Source: an uncultured Pseudomonadota bacterium
Lineage (GTDB): Bacteria > Pseudomonadota > Alphaproteobacteria > RF32 > CAG-239
Length of the DNA stretch: 6,979 nucleotides
Direction of reading: 5' to 3'
Assembly (NCBI GenBank): GCA_902796625.1
Contig: CADBPX010000004.1
Span: forward strand, 1-6,979
Both the position numbers and the translations under genes were made by a program. This document shows, in pieces, positions 6,378 to 6,979 of this stretch. Within the stretch, counting starts at the first letter, position 1, and the number at the start of each line of letters is the position of its first letter. The notes under the pieces were generated by a model, which saw only the letters and a list, made by a program, of their open reading frames with translations, had not been told where the DNA came from and made no database searches.

Positions 6378-6439
6378 AATCCCCTGTTCAGCGTACACAT
6401 TTCTTGGCAAATGTGATGCATTGATCAGGGGATTTTTTT
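6378..6439 (+). terminator. intrinsic terminator with long compound hairpin
   Basis: The outer stem AATCCCCTG (6378-6386) pairs with CAGGGGATT (6426-6434) and runs into seven T (6433-6439). Inside, TCA/TGA and GC/GC steps lead to a second perfect stem, CACATTT with AAATGTG (6396-6402 and 6409-6415), closed by a 6-nt loop CTTGGC. It begins four bases after the stop of the 205-aa gene. The GC-rich base stem followed by a T tract is a textbook Rho-independent terminator. An A-rich run on the left side (6373-6376) may give weak activity on the opposite strand too. Confidence 0.9.
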
Positions 6440-6443
6440 GTCG

Positions 6444-6480
6444 AAAAAAACTTGCACAATGGCGGAATCTTTATTATAAT
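6444..6480 (+). promoter_or_regulatory. promoter with perfect TATAAT for the cysteine-pair gene
   Basis: TATAAT (6475-6480) is a full match to the -10 consensus. CTTGCAC at 6451-6457 supplies a -35 starting CTTG (TTGCAC, 6452-6457) with a 17-bp spacer. Seven A (6444-6450) lie directly upstream of the -35 and could act as an UP-like element. Start of transcription is expected near 6487, about 36 nt before the ATG at 6523. Confidence 0.65.
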
Positions 6481-6522
6481 TTTAACAAATTCATGGTATG
6501 GTTTTCCACAGAGGAACAGGGA

Positions 6523-6979
6523 ATGAATAAAGAAGATACAGAGAAAAGATGTGCGGAATATTGTCCGTTTTTGGTAGCTAACGGCACATATTGTGAGCTG
6601 TTTCATTGTTCGCTGCAAAAACGTTTTGATAACGCTTTAAAGTGCGAGGCTTGCAAAAATCCGGAACAGCGTATGGAATCTTACAAATCCTTAGATCTAA
6701 GCTTGGACAGCCGCATAGAAATCTGGCAAAAAGCGGTGGCACGCCACAATGAGATTGAATTAGGTAAAAAACGTCAGGAGGAAGAAGTGCGGCGCAAATT
6801 TGCTGCCTTTTTGGAAGATAAGTATGGTTCCCGTCCTCCGCTGGAAGGAAATGCCTATTTAACCAGCTTGGTTATTAATCTTTATATGGTTTTAGATATG
6901 ACGGAGCGACAAATGATGAAGGCCTTGCTTAATGGTCGTAACGGTCAGGAATTATTGAAAACGATTGATCGAGCTCCTA
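6523..6979 (+). CDS. unknown cysteine-pair protein, 3' end beyond the window
   Basis: An open frame runs from the ATG at 6523 to the window edge without a stop, giving at least 152 residues. I do not recognise the family. The N-terminus has three cysteine pairs: C10/C14, C24/C29 and C41/C44 (CEAC), with H28 nearby, suggesting zinc or Fe-S binding. After that comes a charged helical stretch (about 63-102, rich in Glu, Lys and Arg) and a second helical part (about 108-148) with LTSLVINLYMVLDMTERQMM. There is no signal peptide, so it is probably cytoplasmic. GAGGAACAGGGA (6511-6522) provides the SD and decides the start over an in-frame ATG at 6493 that has none. It has its own promoter after a strong terminator, so it is independent of the upstream genes. 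A DNA- or RNA-binding role is possible but unproven. Confidence 0.75.
   Translation, partial: MNKEDTEKRCAEYCPFLVANGTYCELFHCSLQKRFDNALKCEACKNPEQRMESYKSLDLSLDSRIEIWQKAVARHNEIELGKKRQEEEVRRKFAAFLEDKYGSRPPLEGNAYLTSLVINLYMVLDMTERQMMKALLNGRNGQELLKTIDRAP

Noticed and set aside
6072..6410. A 112-codon - strand frame opposite the 205-aa unknown gene.
   Set aside because: The + strand frame is longer and has a promoter in front and a terminator directly behind it; the antisense frame would start inside that terminator.
6493..6522. An earlier in-frame ATG at 6493 for the last gene.
   Set aside because: It has no Shine-Dalgarno sequence and lies only about 6 nt after the expected transcription start, while the ATG at 6523 follows GAGGAACAGGGA.
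6388..6618. A 76-codon - strand frame across the terminator and the start of the last gene.
   Set aside because: It spans the terminator hairpin and the promoter of the cysteine-pair gene, and is better explained as a chance antisense frame.

Overview
This is AT-rich chromosomal sequence from a Gram-negative bacterium, most likely a low-GC alphaproteobacterium. The reasons are the DksA with a degenerate CxxT...SxxA zinc finger, the maf - short RNase E/G - yacG order, the Maf with a GEWRG-type C-terminal half, and an Mla-type lipid transporter that requires an outer membrane. A host-associated lineage is possible from the base composition, but that is a guess. The calls come from reading motifs by eye; no database search was run.

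Positions 1-5675 hold eight genes on the + strand, packed like one operon. dksA (87-515) is followed by maf (525-1097), a short RNase E/G (1094-2257), yacG (2254-2466), a STAS-MlaE permease (2444-3574), the MlaF-type ATPase (3571-4326), a single-domain MCE protein (4328-5107) and a PqiC-like lipoprotein (5109-5675). Spacing runs from a 23-nt overlap to a 9-nt gap, and three junctions are ATGA stop/start overlaps. The first half deals with transcription control and nucleic acids: a ppGpp-linked RNA polymerase cofactor, a house-cleaning nucleotide pyrophosphatase, an RNase and a gyrase inhibitor. The second half is a complete inner-membrane MCE transporter (permease, ATPase, MCE ring protein, lipoprotein), probably moving phospholipid between the two membranes. 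No MlaC-like soluble carrier is present here; the lipoprotein takes the position it would have in Pqi-like systems.

Positions 5676-6979 look different. A TTGACA promoter (5684-5712) precedes an unrecognised, cysteine-containing 205-aa protein (5757-6374) whose ATG has no Shine-Dalgarno sequence. A strong intrinsic terminator (6378-6439) follows directly. A second promoter with a perfect TATAAT (6452-6480) then drives another unrecognised gene (6523 to the window edge, incomplete) with three N-terminal cysteine pairs. No terminator is visible between the transporter operon and the first unknown gene, so readthrough to 6439 is possible. No tRNA, rRNA, CRISPR array, insertion sequence or phage gene was seen. 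No gene-free stretch exceeds 300 bases.
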